Below are positions 8,776-15,535 of a stretch of DNA of 26,511 nucleotides, piece after piece (positions within the stretch are counted from its first letter, which is position 1; every line of letters starts with the position of its first letter). Source of the stretch: JBAUHN01 sp049680295 (GTDB lineage Bacteria > Pseudomonadota > Alphaproteobacteria > Rhodobacterales > Rhodobacteraceae). The notes below the pieces were generated by a model that saw nothing but the letters and a program-made list of their open reading frames with translations, was not told the origin of the DNA and made no database searches. Position numbers and translations under genes: made by a program. The stretch is taken from assembly GCA_049680295.1 (NCBI GenBank), contig JBAUHN010000213.1, forward strand, positions 1-26,511, given 5' to 3'.

Positions 8776-8806
8776 TACATAAAGGTTCCAGCAACTGGAA
8801 GGTCAA
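8776..8806 (-). promoter_or_regulatory. CueR-type copA promoter/operator with 19-bp spacer
   Basis: On the minus strand, -35 TTGACC (8806-8801) is separated by exactly 19 bp from a -10-like TATGTA (8781-8776). The long spacer contains the imperfect dyad ACCTTCC-AGTTGCT-GGAACCT. The 19-bp spacer and the TTGACCTTCC start match the well-known CueR-controlled copA promoter of enterobacteria almost base for base. The element ends about 30 bp before the copA start. Confidence 0.85.
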
Positions 8807-8859
8807 GTCTTGGTTGTCAGCTTTGTTGGAATAGTTCCGAAATGACCCGTCAAACGGCG

Positions 8860-10311
8860 TTAAAGCACCGGACGCCGCGCCTCATTGTCCAGCCAGGGCA
8901 TGCTTTGTTCAAGAACTCTGGCCACGTGAAACACGCGCGGATCATCAAAAGCACGCGCGACGATCTGAACGCTCACTGGTCTGCCATTTGATCCGATACC
9001 CGCCGGCACCGCCAGTACAGGCAGCCGCGACAGCATGTTGAACACCGCCTGCGTATTCAGATCATAATCGCTGTCGAAATCGCGATCCCCGATCGCGATC
9101 CGGTCCCATGGCTTTTGCTGTGCATACATATCGTAGCTGGCAAAGGTCGGGCAAATAAATGCGTAATAGTCGTTTTCCATCATCGGGCCAAAGCGGCTGT
9201 AGATGTCGGCGGCCACATCAAATGCAGCTAGAAAATCGTCGGCCGTTGTCTGCTTCGCAAGTGCCGCAAAATGGGTGGTGTAATCGCAAACCAGATCGGG
9301 ATGCGCCTCGACCTCGCGGACAAGCGCTGCGCCCATCAGATGGTTGAGATAGTTCTTGCAGCTGTCGCGGACTTCGCGACCCCAGCCAAGATGTACCTCT
9401 TCGACGATGGCCCCGGCATCCGACAACGCGTCCAGAACCGCATGGGTCTGTCGGGTGACATCATCGGTAACTACCTTATTGCTGACATCAAAGGTATAGG
9501 CGATCCGCTTGCCTTTAAGGCTGCCATAGTCGAACGGAATGGCCATTTCTTCACGCACTGTGGCAATGTCCTGCGGATGGAATCCCGAGATCACATTCTG
9601 CATCAACGCGCAATCGCCTGTCGTGCGCGCCATAGCACCCACATGGCAGTATGAATCCAGATTAAACGGTGGCGCATCCGGCACGCGACCGTAAGGCGGC
9701 TTGAACCCGACGATCCCGCAAGCACCGGCAGGGCCACGGATAGACCCGCCGATATCGGAACCCGTGGACAGCGTTGTTGTGCCAGCCGCCAATGCCGCCG
9801 CCGCCCCACCGGATGAACCCGAGGTGGTATATTCAAGCCCCCATGGGTTGCGCGAGGTTCCATGCAGGCGCGTATCCGTGACCCAGGCACAACAGAATTC
9901 CGGCGTTGTCGATCTGGCATGGAAAATCGCCCCTGCCGCTTGCAACCGCTCGGCCACCGGGTGGGTATCATCTGCGATATAGTCCTTATAGATCAGTGAC
10001 CCTTGGGTGTTGCGTTGCCCTTTGACGGACATTTCGTCCTTGATCGCCACTGTGATCCCTTCCAACGGCCGCGCCTCATCCGGGCGTTTGGTATAGACGT
10101 CTTCGGCAGCGCGCGCGGCACTCATCGCGGCGTCTGGGTACATATCGGTAAAGGCGTTGATCTTGGGCTCAACAGCCTCGGCTCTGGCAAGCTGCGCTTT
10201 TAGAACATCAACCGGAGACAGCTTGCCCGATTTAAACAGGGCAATCTGATCACGGGCCGACATGTAGCACAGGTCAAGATCGGAAAAGGCGAAAGTATCA
10301 TTCAACGGCAT
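8860..10311 (-). CDS. amidase-signature family amidohydrolase
   Basis: The 483-residue protein is an amidase-signature hydrolase, using a Ser-cisSer-Lys triad to cleave carboxamide bonds. The triad residues are visible: Lys91 in TVAIKDEM, the cis-serine Ser166 in TSGSSGGAAAALAAG and the nucleophile Ser190 in GSDIGGSIRGPAG. Length is normal for the family. It is not GatA by context: no gatB or gatC is near. The substrate cannot be read from sequence; candidates range from aliphatic amides to N-carbamoyl or formamide-type compounds. It lies alone on the minus strand. A relic of an ABC-transporter ATPase lies just upstream on the same strand, suggesting it once followed a transporter operon. Confidence 0.9.
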   Translation of the reverse strand: MPLNDTFAFSDLDLCYMSARDQIALFKSGKLSPVDVLKAQLARAEAVEPKINAFTDMYPDAAMSAARAAEDVYTKRPDEARPLEGITVAIKDEMSVKGQRNTQGSLIYKDYIADDTHPVAERLQAAGAIFHARSTTPEFCCAWVTDTRLHGTSRNPWGLEYTTSGSSGGAAAALAAGTTTLSTGSDIGGSIRGPAGACGIVGFKPPYGRVPDAPPFNLDSYCHVGAMARTTGDCALMQNVISGFHPQDIATVREEMAIPFDYGSLKGKRIAYTFDVSNKVVTDDVTRQTHAVLDALSDAGAIVEEVHLGWGREVRDSCKNYLNHLMGAALVREVEAHPDLVCDYTTHFAALAKQTTADDFLAAFDVAADIYSRFGPMMENDYYAFICPTFASYDMYAQQKPWDRIAIGDRDFDSDYDLNTQAVFNMLSRLPVLAVPAGIGSNGRPVSVQIVARAFDDPRVFHVARVLEQSMPWLDNEARRPVL

Positions 10312-10394
10312 GGAGTTTGCTTTCTCGGTTAGGGAGGGTCTGTTGTGTGGGCAACGGGTGATGCGAGGCTGCGATCAGCGCGGGCGTATTGGGT

Positions 10395-10475
10395 GATCTC
10401 GCCTGCGCCGGGGCGCACCAACCCCATAATGCTGCGCCAACGGAGGTTTTTCCCGTTTCGCTTTCGCCAATCTGC
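10395..10475 (-). pseudogene. Relic of a peptide-type ABC transporter ATPase (Walker A region)
   Basis: In one minus-strand frame the text reads AQIGESETGKTSVGAAL, which resembles the Walker A segment of Dpp/Opp-type ATPases (GESGSGKTTVGRAL). The next expected residues, MGLVRPGAGEI, follow immediately in the adjacent frame, with the change at about 10427-10429. Joined, the two pieces give a continuous family-like match of about 27 residues. Nothing recognisable continues on either side. The fragment is on the same strand as, and upstream of, the amidase; amidases often sit in peptide/amide transporter operons. The match was made by eye and is short. Confidence 0.5.
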
Positions 10476-10640
10476 GCCAAACGCAGGCGCCAAAAGCAGG
10501 CTTTGAGGTGCCCTTCGATCAACGCATGAGATTTGATGGCCATCTCCCACTCCATCAGTTGGTTTGCGCCAGTCTAAGTGCTGGGATGCAAATTGGGTGA
10601 CCAAACAACGATGGCGATATATGCCAGTTGAAATATTATG

Positions 10641-10660
10641 GCATAAAATAGCATAAAATG
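10641..10660. repeat. Tandem 10-bp direct repeat GCATAAAATA/GCATAAAATG
   Basis: Two head-to-tail copies of GCATAAAAT(A/G) occupy 10641-10650 and 10651-10660 in an AT-rich patch inside the gene-poor gap. One helical turn of spacing would suit a regulator binding one DNA face. A TTGAAA at 10628-10633 lies before it. The second copy ends in the ATG of the small HTH-like frame. Confidence 0.4.
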
Positions 10661-10819
10661 ACCTTGCAACACCCACCGGGAAACCCGCGCCTGCTGGGTA
10701 GCTATGGTCAGTCGGTATCAGACATCTGCCGTAGAAACGGGATAGGTCCACCGCAATTTGACCAGTATCTGACCGGACAATCGCAGCTGTCTTTGGCGAC
10801 ATTGGACCGCTTACGTTGA
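10658..10819 (+). pseudogene. Short HTH-like frame, probable truncated XRE-type regulator
   Basis: This 53-codon frame starts ATG at 10658 and stops at TGA 10817-10819. After a non-descript start it contains VSDICRRNGIGPPQFDQYL then TGQSQLSLATLDRLR. That pattern looks like the helix-turn-helix of XRE-type regulators, in which SxxxICRRxGIxxxQFxxYLxG is followed by a third helix ending in LDRL. Intact regulators continue for 150 or more residues; here translation stops right after the HTH. No convincing ribosome binding site precedes the ATG and no continuation was found in other frames before the convergent LysR gene. It is either a relic or a very small DNA-binding protein; a relic is more likely. 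Confidence 0.5.
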
Positions 10820-10829
10820 CGGCGACCTT

Positions 10830-11735
10830 TTAAAGGCCGCACTCATTTCCAAATTCGCGCGCAAACTCGGCACGCAACCATTCTCTAAACATTTCGACCT
10901 CGGGTCTTTGCTTGCGTTTGGATTTCCCATGAATAATGTAATGCGCCTGCGGAAACGGCACCGGGTCACCAACAGATGCAACCTGTGCGCCTGCGTCTAT
11001 CGCCGCTTTCGCAAACCGGGTCTGGATCGCAGCATTGCCACCCCCCGATGCCACCAGGGCAATCGCCACGGCGGTTGTATCGACAACCAGCGCAGGCTTC
11101 GGCGCCTTGCCCGCATACCCATGCGCCGACAGGTAGCGGCCCCACATATCCTCATACCCTAAGATCTGGATAAGGGGTCGCGCATGCAGCAGGTCTTGGG
11201 TCACTTTGGCTATCGCAGTGTCAGGCGGCTGGATCACCACAATTGTTTCGGTCGAAATACGCTCAGCCTCTAGCCCGTGCCAGTTCCCGGCACCTTGGCG
11301 GATGTCCACGTCCACGTCCTCATCCGCAATCGAAGTCGCCCAAATGGTCGAGATCAGACGAATGTTGATATGCGGGTGCTGTCTGGTGAAAGTGGGCAAA
11401 AGCGGCGCAAGCCACATTGACGCCGTTGATATCGGCACGCGCACGGTGACGGTTGCTTTGGCAGACGCGCCGAACAGGCTGCTGGTCGCCAGATCAATAT
11501 TGGCAAGTGATTCGCCTACCGCATTGAAATAGGCTTGGCCCATGGCGCTTAGCGAAATATGGCGCGCATTTCGAACAAACAGCTTACATCCCAGCCGCGC
11601 CTCAAGCGATTTGATGTGCAGGCTGATCGCGGTTTGTGTCAAACCCAGCTCGCGTCCTGCTTCGGTAAAGTTCAGCAGCCGGGCTGACGCTTCAAAACTA
11701 CGCAACCAAATCAGATTTGGGGAATTCGCGGCCAT
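10830..11735 (-). CDS. LysR-family transcriptional regulator (GcvA-like)
   Basis: This 301-residue protein has the LysR winged helix at residues 8-67, with LIWLRSFEASARLLNFTEAGRELGLTQTAISLHIKSLE split across the usual helices, followed by a co-inducer domain from about residue 95 (VTVRVPISTASMWLAPLLPTF). FEASARLLNFT and the AAxxLxxTQxAIS-like spacing resemble the GcvA subgroup. It is divergent from the cupin gene with 123 bp between starts, the classic arrangement of a LysR regulator and its target. The co-inducer is unknown. If the cupin is a DMSP lyase, DMSP or acrylate would be candidates. Confidence 0.93.
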   Translation of the reverse strand: MAANSPNLIWLRSFEASARLLNFTEAGRELGLTQTAISLHIKSLEARLGCKLFVRNARHISLSAMGQAYFNAVGESLANIDLATSSLFGASAKATVTVRVPISTASMWLAPLLPTFTRQHPHINIRLISTIWATSIADEDVDVDIRQGAGNWHGLEAERISTETIVVIQPPDTAIAKVTQDLLHARPLIQILGYEDMWGRYLSAHGYAGKAPKPALVVDTTAVAIALVASGGGNAAIQTRFAKAAIDAGAQVASVGDPVPFPQAHYIIHGKSKRKQRPEVEMFREWLRAEFAREFGNECGL

Positions 11736-11858
11736 TCTATACCCAATTATTTTTATACATAAATCGCTTTTTTATTCGTTTCTCTTTTAGTACGCAATCG
11801 CCGATTGATAAAAACGAACCGGTTGCCTGCGGGCGCCCCACAACACGGAGATACCGAG
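11736..11858. promoter_or_regulatory. AT-rich divergent promoter region between LysR and cupin genes
   Basis: The first 75 bases are strongly AT-rich compared with the surroundings, with TTAT-N8-ATAA (11747-11762) as a weak dyad near the LysR start. A ribosome binding site CGGAG lies 8 bases before the cupin ATG at 11859. LysR operators normally contain T-N11-A dyads; several loose matches exist and none stands out, so no exact operator is claimed. Confidence 0.45.
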
Positions 11859-12329
11859 ATGCAGACCACTCCAGCAGAAGAATTCGGGTTTGCCGATGTA
11901 ATGCCCGACGCCATCGTAGCGAATGACAATTGCGCACATGGGGCGGGCGCGCCACACTATGTCAGCCACCTGAATGACTTGCCAATCGAAGGCGGCTTTG
12001 GCCCGGAATACGGCGGCGCCACATGGCGCACGTTGATTTCCAGTGACAGGACATCTTCGCAGGGTCTTGTTCTGGGCGTCGCCCAAATTCCGGCAGGCGG
12101 CGTTTTAGCCGCGCATCGCCACCCCCCGGCTGAATTTTACTTTGTGTTGTCAGGCTTTGGTGTTGTGACAATTGACGGTGTGGCGCATGACGTAACGCAC
12201 GGGTCCAGTGTTTTTGTCCCCGGCAATGCTGAACATTCAATGGCGGCAGGGGCGCAAGGTATCTCATTTGCCTATGGGTTCGCGGAAAATGCGTTTAGTG
12301 ATATCCAATACACGTTCAGCGACCATTAG
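11859..12329 (+). CDS. Small cupin protein, candidate DMSP lyase (DddW-like)
   Basis: The 156-residue protein is a single-domain cupin. Motif 1 reads H86-x-H88-x3-E92-x-Y94 then VLSGFG, and motif 2 reads VFVPGNAEH126SM. As I recall the literature, cupin DMSP lyases (DddQ, DddW, DddK) bind metal through His, Glu and His and use the Tyr two residues after the Glu. The spacings seen here (His+4=Glu, Glu+2=Tyr, Glu+34=His) are the same, and DddW is of similar length and sits beside a LysR gene. Many unrelated cupins share most of this pattern, so the assignment is tentative. The frame is open from a TTG at 11805; I chose ATG 11859 because GGAG lies 8 bases before it. Confidence 0.85.
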   Translation: MQTTPAEEFGFADVMPDAIVANDNCAHGAGAPHYVSHLNDLPIEGGFGPEYGGATWRTLISSDRTSSQGLVLGVAQIPAGGVLAAHRHPPAEFYFVLSGFGVVTIDGVAHDVTHGSSVFVPGNAEHSMAAGAQGISFAYGFAENAFSDIQYTFSDH

Positions 12330-12404
12330 TCTGAGGCACAGCGCGAAGAGAGCCTTGCGGGTCCGTTATCATCACGTCGCACTATGAAAATAAAGGGGAC
12401 ATCC

Positions 12405-13466
12405 ATGAAGGTTGGTTTTATTGGTTTGGGAAATGTCGGCGGCAAACTTGCCGGATCTATCCTGCGCAACGGGTTTGATCTGACAGTACGCGATCTGGAT
12501 GATGCACTTGTGCAGGATTTCGTAAACCGGGGCGCGTCAAAAGCGGACAGCCCAAAAGAGCTGGCGCAGACCTGTGACATCGTCATCACTTGTCTGCCGT
12601 CGCCCGCCGCCTGTTCGCAGGTGATGGAGGCCGAGGACGGCGTTTTGGCCGGGTTGAGCGAAGGTAAGATCTGGGCGGAAATGTCCACCACTGACGAAGC
12701 CGAGATCAAACGCATTGCCGAACGGGTCCGCGCCAAGGGGGCGTCGCCCATCGAATGCCCGGTATCGGGTGGTTGCCACCGCGCGGCCACGGGTAACATT
12801 TCGATCTTTGCAGGCTGTGATCGCGCCACGTTTGAGCGCATGTTGCCAATGCTGACCACATTGGGCCGGCGGGTATTGCATACCGGCGACATCGGCACCG
12901 CATCCGTGTTGAAGGTGATGACCAACTATCTGGCGACGGCCAATCTGCTGACCTTGTCCGAGGCGATGGTCACCATGAAGGCGGCGGGCATCGACATGGC
13001 CACCACCTATGCGGCGATCACCATTTCGTCGGGCACCTCCTTTGTTGCAGAAACCGAAGGTCAGGTTATCCTGAACGGCGGGCGCGACATTTCGTTCACA
13101 ATGGATCTGGTCAAAAAGGACATTGGCCTCTTTCAAAAGATCGCAAACGACAATGCCGTGCCGTTGGAAATCAGTCCATTGATGGTCGACATTTTCGATG
13201 ACGGGATAGAACGCTATGGCCCGCGCGAATTGTCCCCCAACATCATTCGCAGACTGGAAGACGCGACCGGACTTAAGGTTCTTGCCGACGGGTTTCCCGA
13301 CGAATTGTTCGACGATGAACCAGAAGAACCGGGTTACGAAGTTGTCCCGGTGTCGCCGACTGCGACAACTGCAGAACCCGCGGGTAGCGGTCTGGATGAA
13401 GACACACGTCAGGCACAACAAGAGATCGGCTTGCCGCAGTACCTGAAAGAGCAGACGTGGAATTAA
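12405..13466 (+). CDS. 3-hydroxyisobutyrate dehydrogenase-family oxidoreductase with acidic C-terminal tail
   Basis: This 353-residue enzyme belongs to the beta-hydroxyacid dehydrogenase family, which oxidises 3-hydroxy acids with NAD(P)+. The Rossmann motif GFIGLGNVGGKLA is at residues 4-16, the substrate-binding motif ECPVSGGCHRAATG at about 117-130, and the catalytic lysine is Lys170 in LKVMTNYL. Family members usually end near residue 295-300; this one continues with PDELFDDEPEEPGYEVV and a Thr/Ala-rich stretch to a final LPQYLKEQTWN. I chose ATG 12405 because GGGG lies six bases before it; an ATG at 12384 lacks such a site. It follows the cupin by 75 bp and may share its transcript. The substrate is unknown. 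Confidence 0.88.
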   Translation: MKVGFIGLGNVGGKLAGSILRNGFDLTVRDLDDALVQDFVNRGASKADSPKELAQTCDIVITCLPSPAACSQVMEAEDGVLAGLSEGKIWAEMSTTDEAEIKRIAERVRAKGASPIECPVSGGCHRAATGNISIFAGCDRATFERMLPMLTTLGRRVLHTGDIGTASVLKVMTNYLATANLLTLSEAMVTMKAAGIDMATTYAAITISSGTSFVAETEGQVILNGGRDISFTMDLVKKDIGLFQKIANDNAVPLEISPLMVDIFDDGIERYGPRELSPNIIRRLEDATGLKVLADGFPDELFDDEPEEPGYEVVPVSPTATTAEPAGSGLDEDTRQAQQEIGLPQYLKEQTWN

Positions 13467-13489
13467 ACATCGGACGCATTGCCTGATCG

Positions 13490-13523
13490 CGCAGGCCGTC
13501 TTTCCCTCCTAAGGCGGCCTGCG
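13490..13523. terminator. Inverted repeat after the dehydrogenase gene
   Basis: CGCAGGCCG (13490-13498) and CGGCCTGCG (13515-13523) form a perfect 9-bp stem around a 16-base loop, 23 bp after the stop codon at 13466. No T-tract follows on either strand, so it is a possible but not classical terminator between convergent transcripts. The rest of the gap up to 13698 shows no gene on either strand. Confidence 0.45.
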
Positions 13524-13698
13524 GAACTGAATTCTGAAAATTGAACGACAGCACTTTGGTGTTGCCCATCGCAATGGACGGCGTTGACCAACTGCCGCTG
13601 GCGTCCCGGCAGCGATGCAGGTAACTGTAAAACCCGCCAGCCCGGTATCTCAGGGCCGCCGGAGTAGAATGTGCAGCAAGACATTTCGAAGGTGGGTA

Positions 13699-14043
13699 TT
13701 AGCCTTTTTCGGCGGCGGTAATGATGATCTCGACCATCAATACTTCGCGCGCCAGCTTGGCTTCGCCGCAGGCCCGTGCGGGGGCATGGCCTTGCGGTAC
13801 CCACGCGTTCCAAACCGCATTCATTTCGGCAAAATACTTCATGTCCGACAGCCAGATCACCGCTTGAAGAATATGCTCGCGATCTGATCCCGCTTCTGCA
13901 AGCAGCGCGTCAACACGCGCAAGGCAGTCCTCTGTTTGTTCTTTGATGGTGGGACCGTCGCCAACCTGACCGCACAGATACACAACGCCGTTGTGTTTGA
14001 CGATCTTGCTGCTGCGCTCGGTTGTGTGATGACGTTCAATCAT
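13699..14043 (-). CDS. RidA/YjgF-family protein
   Basis: The 114-residue protein belongs to the RidA (YjgF/YER057c/UK114) superfamily. Recognisable blocks are GVVYLCGQVGDG near residues 20-31, TEDCLARVDALLAEAGSDREHILQAVIWLSDM in the middle and the C-terminal ACGEAKLAREVLMVEIIITA, where family proteins carry a ligand-binding arginine followed by LVEIE. RidA proper hydrolyses reactive enamine/imine intermediates from amino-acid enzymes; other subgroups lack this activity and often sit in catabolic operons. I chose the ATG at 14043, behind GGA, over a TTG at 14055. The divergent rhodanese gene starts 157 bp away. A role in clearing imines from the neighbouring amine oxidoreductases is possible but inferred. 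Confidence 0.88.
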   Translation of the reverse strand: MIERHHTTERSSKIVKHNGVVYLCGQVGDGPTIKEQTEDCLARVDALLAEAGSDREHILQAVIWLSDMKYFAEMNAVWNAWVPQGHAPARACGEAKLAREVLMVEIIITAAEKG

Positions 14044-14200
14044 TTTGCTGTCCAATCTATGTCGCGGCGCCCGGCGCCTTGGGAGTTTTCATCAAAAAGG
14101 GCCGGTTGACCAGACAATAACGGCACGCCAAAGATTGCATGACCGCATCATTTACGCCAACATTCAACACTATCGTTGTCCTATATCGGTGTGATCAAAA

Positions 14201-14605
14201 ATGAAAAAGCTCAAAATCTCTGCCGCTGACATGGTTCGCAGCGCCCGCGCTCGTATCGAGGAAATCGAAACCGCTGACTTGATCAATAGGGTCGATGACG
14301 AGGACGTTGTGATTGTCGATATCCGTGATGTGCGTGAACGGCAGCGTACCGGCGCAATCCCCGGATCGGTCCATGCGCCGCGCGGTATGATCGAATTTTG
14401 GGTCGATCCGGACAGCCCGTATTTCAAGGATGTCTTTGGCCAGGACGACAAGAAATATGTCTTTCACTGCGCATCAGGTTGGCGGTCTGCGATCACTGTT
14501 GCGACATTGCAGGACATGGGTTTTGAGGCCGCACATCTGAAAGAGGGGTTTTCCACATGGGTCGAAAAGGGTGGTCCGGTCGCGCCTGTTGATAAAAAGC
14601 CCTAA
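14201..14605 (+). CDS. Rhodanese-domain sulfurtransferase
   Basis: The 134-residue protein is a single rhodanese domain. It shows VVIVDIRDVRERQRTGAIPGSVHAPRG (about residues 37-62), the active-site loop C90-A-S-G-W-R-S and the C-terminal GFEAAHLKEGFSTWVEKGGPV. The catalytic cysteine is present, so sulfur transfer or a related persulfide/phosphatase-like activity is possible. The six-residue loop after Cys is typical of sulfurtransferases. A ribosome binding site is weak (GGTG nine bases upstream). The gene ends 23 bp from the convergent DeoR-family gene. Its link to neighbouring metabolism is unknown. Confidence 0.92.
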   Translation: MKKLKISAADMVRSARARIEEIETADLINRVDDEDVVIVDIRDVRERQRTGAIPGSVHAPRGMIEFWVDPDSPYFKDVFGQDDKKYVFHCASGWRSAITVATLQDMGFEAAHLKEGFSTWVEKGGPVAPVDKKP

Positions 14606-14628
14606 AGCGATGCCGACTGCACCTTCTG

Positions 14629-15390
14629 CTATGCCTCGACGATGCATCTTTCGATACCTTGCAAAAGCCTGTCGAACTGCGCAGGCGGATTGCAATCCGA
14701 GATCAGAATATCGCGGGTCCGAAGGGCCGGCTGACGCAGGGCAGGCCTGCGGCTTTGTGGCAGAAATTTCGAATGATCGACCGCCATAATCGACCGCGCT
14801 GCGTTCTGCTGCATCGCGCTGGCGATATCTACTTCGCATTGCTCATGCACCAAAAACCCTTTGTCCGCATCGACCATCGACGCCGACAAAACCACGTAAT
14901 CCACCTGCATCCGCTCAATCACGTCAAAGGCAGATCGATCAAAGGCGGCGCCATCGTGATCGCGCAATTGGGTGCCCGCCATTGAAACTTTGTTGCCGGG
15001 AATGATCGCAAGTGTGCTGGCGACAAAGGCCGAATTCGTCACGACCGTCAGTCTTTTCCGCATTCGCAACGCCAATGCGATAAAGCCGGATGTCGACCCT
15101 GTGTCGATTGCAATGGTCGCATCATCCTGAATGATCTCAACTGCCTTGCGCGCAATCGCCACCTTGGCATTCCGGTTCAGGTTCATCCGCGCCAGAAACG
15201 GCGGATCAGAAGCAATCCGGTTCGACACCAACGCGCCGTGAACTTTGGTCAGATCGCCACTTTCGACAAGCGGTTGAGACACGCGGCGAATTGTCTGATC
15301 CGAGACACCCAATATCTGCGAGAGCTCAAGGACCGATACAGTCCCATGCATGTCCACGGCATGCAAAATGCGATCTCTATGCTTTGACAT
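14629..15390 (-). CDS. DeoR-family transcriptional regulator
   Basis: This 253-residue protein has an N-terminal DeoR helix-turn-helix (residues 1-57: RDRILHAVDMHGTVSVLELSQ then LGVSDQTIRRVSQPLVESG). Behind it is a DeoR sensor domain with AIDTGSTSGFIALAL and LTVVTNSAFVASTLA, the phosphate-ester-binding blocks of the family. DeoR regulators usually repress and respond to phosphorylated metabolites, which fits a neighbouring cluster with two kinases. It is divergent from the first oxidoreductase gene; a palindromic element with TGTTGAT repeats lies between them and recurs upstream of the transporter gene. A GGGATGG ribosome binding site precedes the ATG. Autorepression is likely but inferred. 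Confidence 0.93.
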   Translation of the reverse strand: MSKHRDRILHAVDMHGTVSVLELSQILGVSDQTIRRVSQPLVESGDLTKVHGALVSNRIASDPPFLARMNLNRNAKVAIARKAVEIIQDDATIAIDTGSTSGFIALALRMRKRLTVVTNSAFVASTLAIIPGNKVSMAGTQLRDHDGAAFDRSAFDVIERMQVDYVVLSASMVDADKGFLVHEQCEVDIASAMQQNAARSIMAVDHSKFLPQSRRPALRQPALRTRDILISDCNPPAQFDRLLQGIERCIVEA

Positions 15391-15453
15391 CAGCCATCCC
15401 TACACCGCAAAACCAACCTGATAAATAGACTAACACTCACAATTTGACATCAT

Positions 15454-15480
15454 ATCAACATAAATCAACAAAATTGTTGA
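15454..15480. promoter_or_regulatory. Putative DeoR operator, copy 1 (deoR/oxidoreductase intergenic)
   Basis: The perfect inverted repeat TCAACAA-AA-TTGTTGA lies at 15465-15480, with an additional ATCAACA half at 15454-15460, 10-11 bp from the next one. Read on the minus strand, 23 bases (15476-15454) match 22/23 the element at 19019-19041. The site lies 63 bp from the deoR start and 55 bp from the oxidoreductase start, so it could control both. The regulator assignment is inferred from position. Confidence 0.75.
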
Positions 15481-15504
15481 GAATGTGTGGATATTCAGTA
15501 AACT
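15477..15504 (+). promoter_or_regulatory. Candidate sigma-70-type promoter for the oxidoreductase-kinase genes
   Basis: TTGAGA (15477-15482) matches the -35 consensus at five of six positions, and TAAACT (15499-15504) matches the -10 at four of six with a 16-bp spacer. The -35 overlaps the right arm of the palindrome at 15465-15480, so a protein bound there would block polymerase. It lies 31 bp before the ATG at 15536. Confidence 0.45.
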
Positions 15505-15535
15505 GTGAACTGCGACTTCGTTTTCAGGCGGCAAC

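Larger units (their letters stand above)
10312..10829. other. 518-bp gap with gene relics, no intact gene
   Basis: Between the amidase start and the LysR stop no full-length gene is supported. On the minus strand a frame-shifted piece of an ABC ATPase is recognisable (about 10395-10475). On the plus strand a 53-codon HTH-like frame is present (10658-10819), preceded by a tandem GCATAAAAT repeat. A 157-codon minus frame (10802-10329) spans the stretch, but only its MGLVRPGAGEI segment resembles a known protein, so I do not call it a gene. The amidase promoter should lie here but was not identified. Confidence 0.6.

Noticed and set aside
10329..10802. 157-codon minus-strand frame in the gene-poor gap as a real gene
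   Set aside because: Only a short segment resembles a known family and that match begins in another frame, so it is better read as part of a relic.
11736..11858. Exact LysR T-N11-A operator
   Set aside because: The AT-rich stretch gives several equally weak matches by chance, so no single site could be defended.
13467..13698. Possible small gene or relic after the dehydrogenase gene
   Set aside because: Both strands were read; translations show no family resemblance and starts lack ribosome binding sites. Only the inverted repeat stands out.
14071..14083. GGCGCC-C-GGCGCC as a terminator of a divergent transcript
   Set aside because: It lies between divergent starts, has a one-base loop and no T-tract; likely a chance GC-rich repeat.
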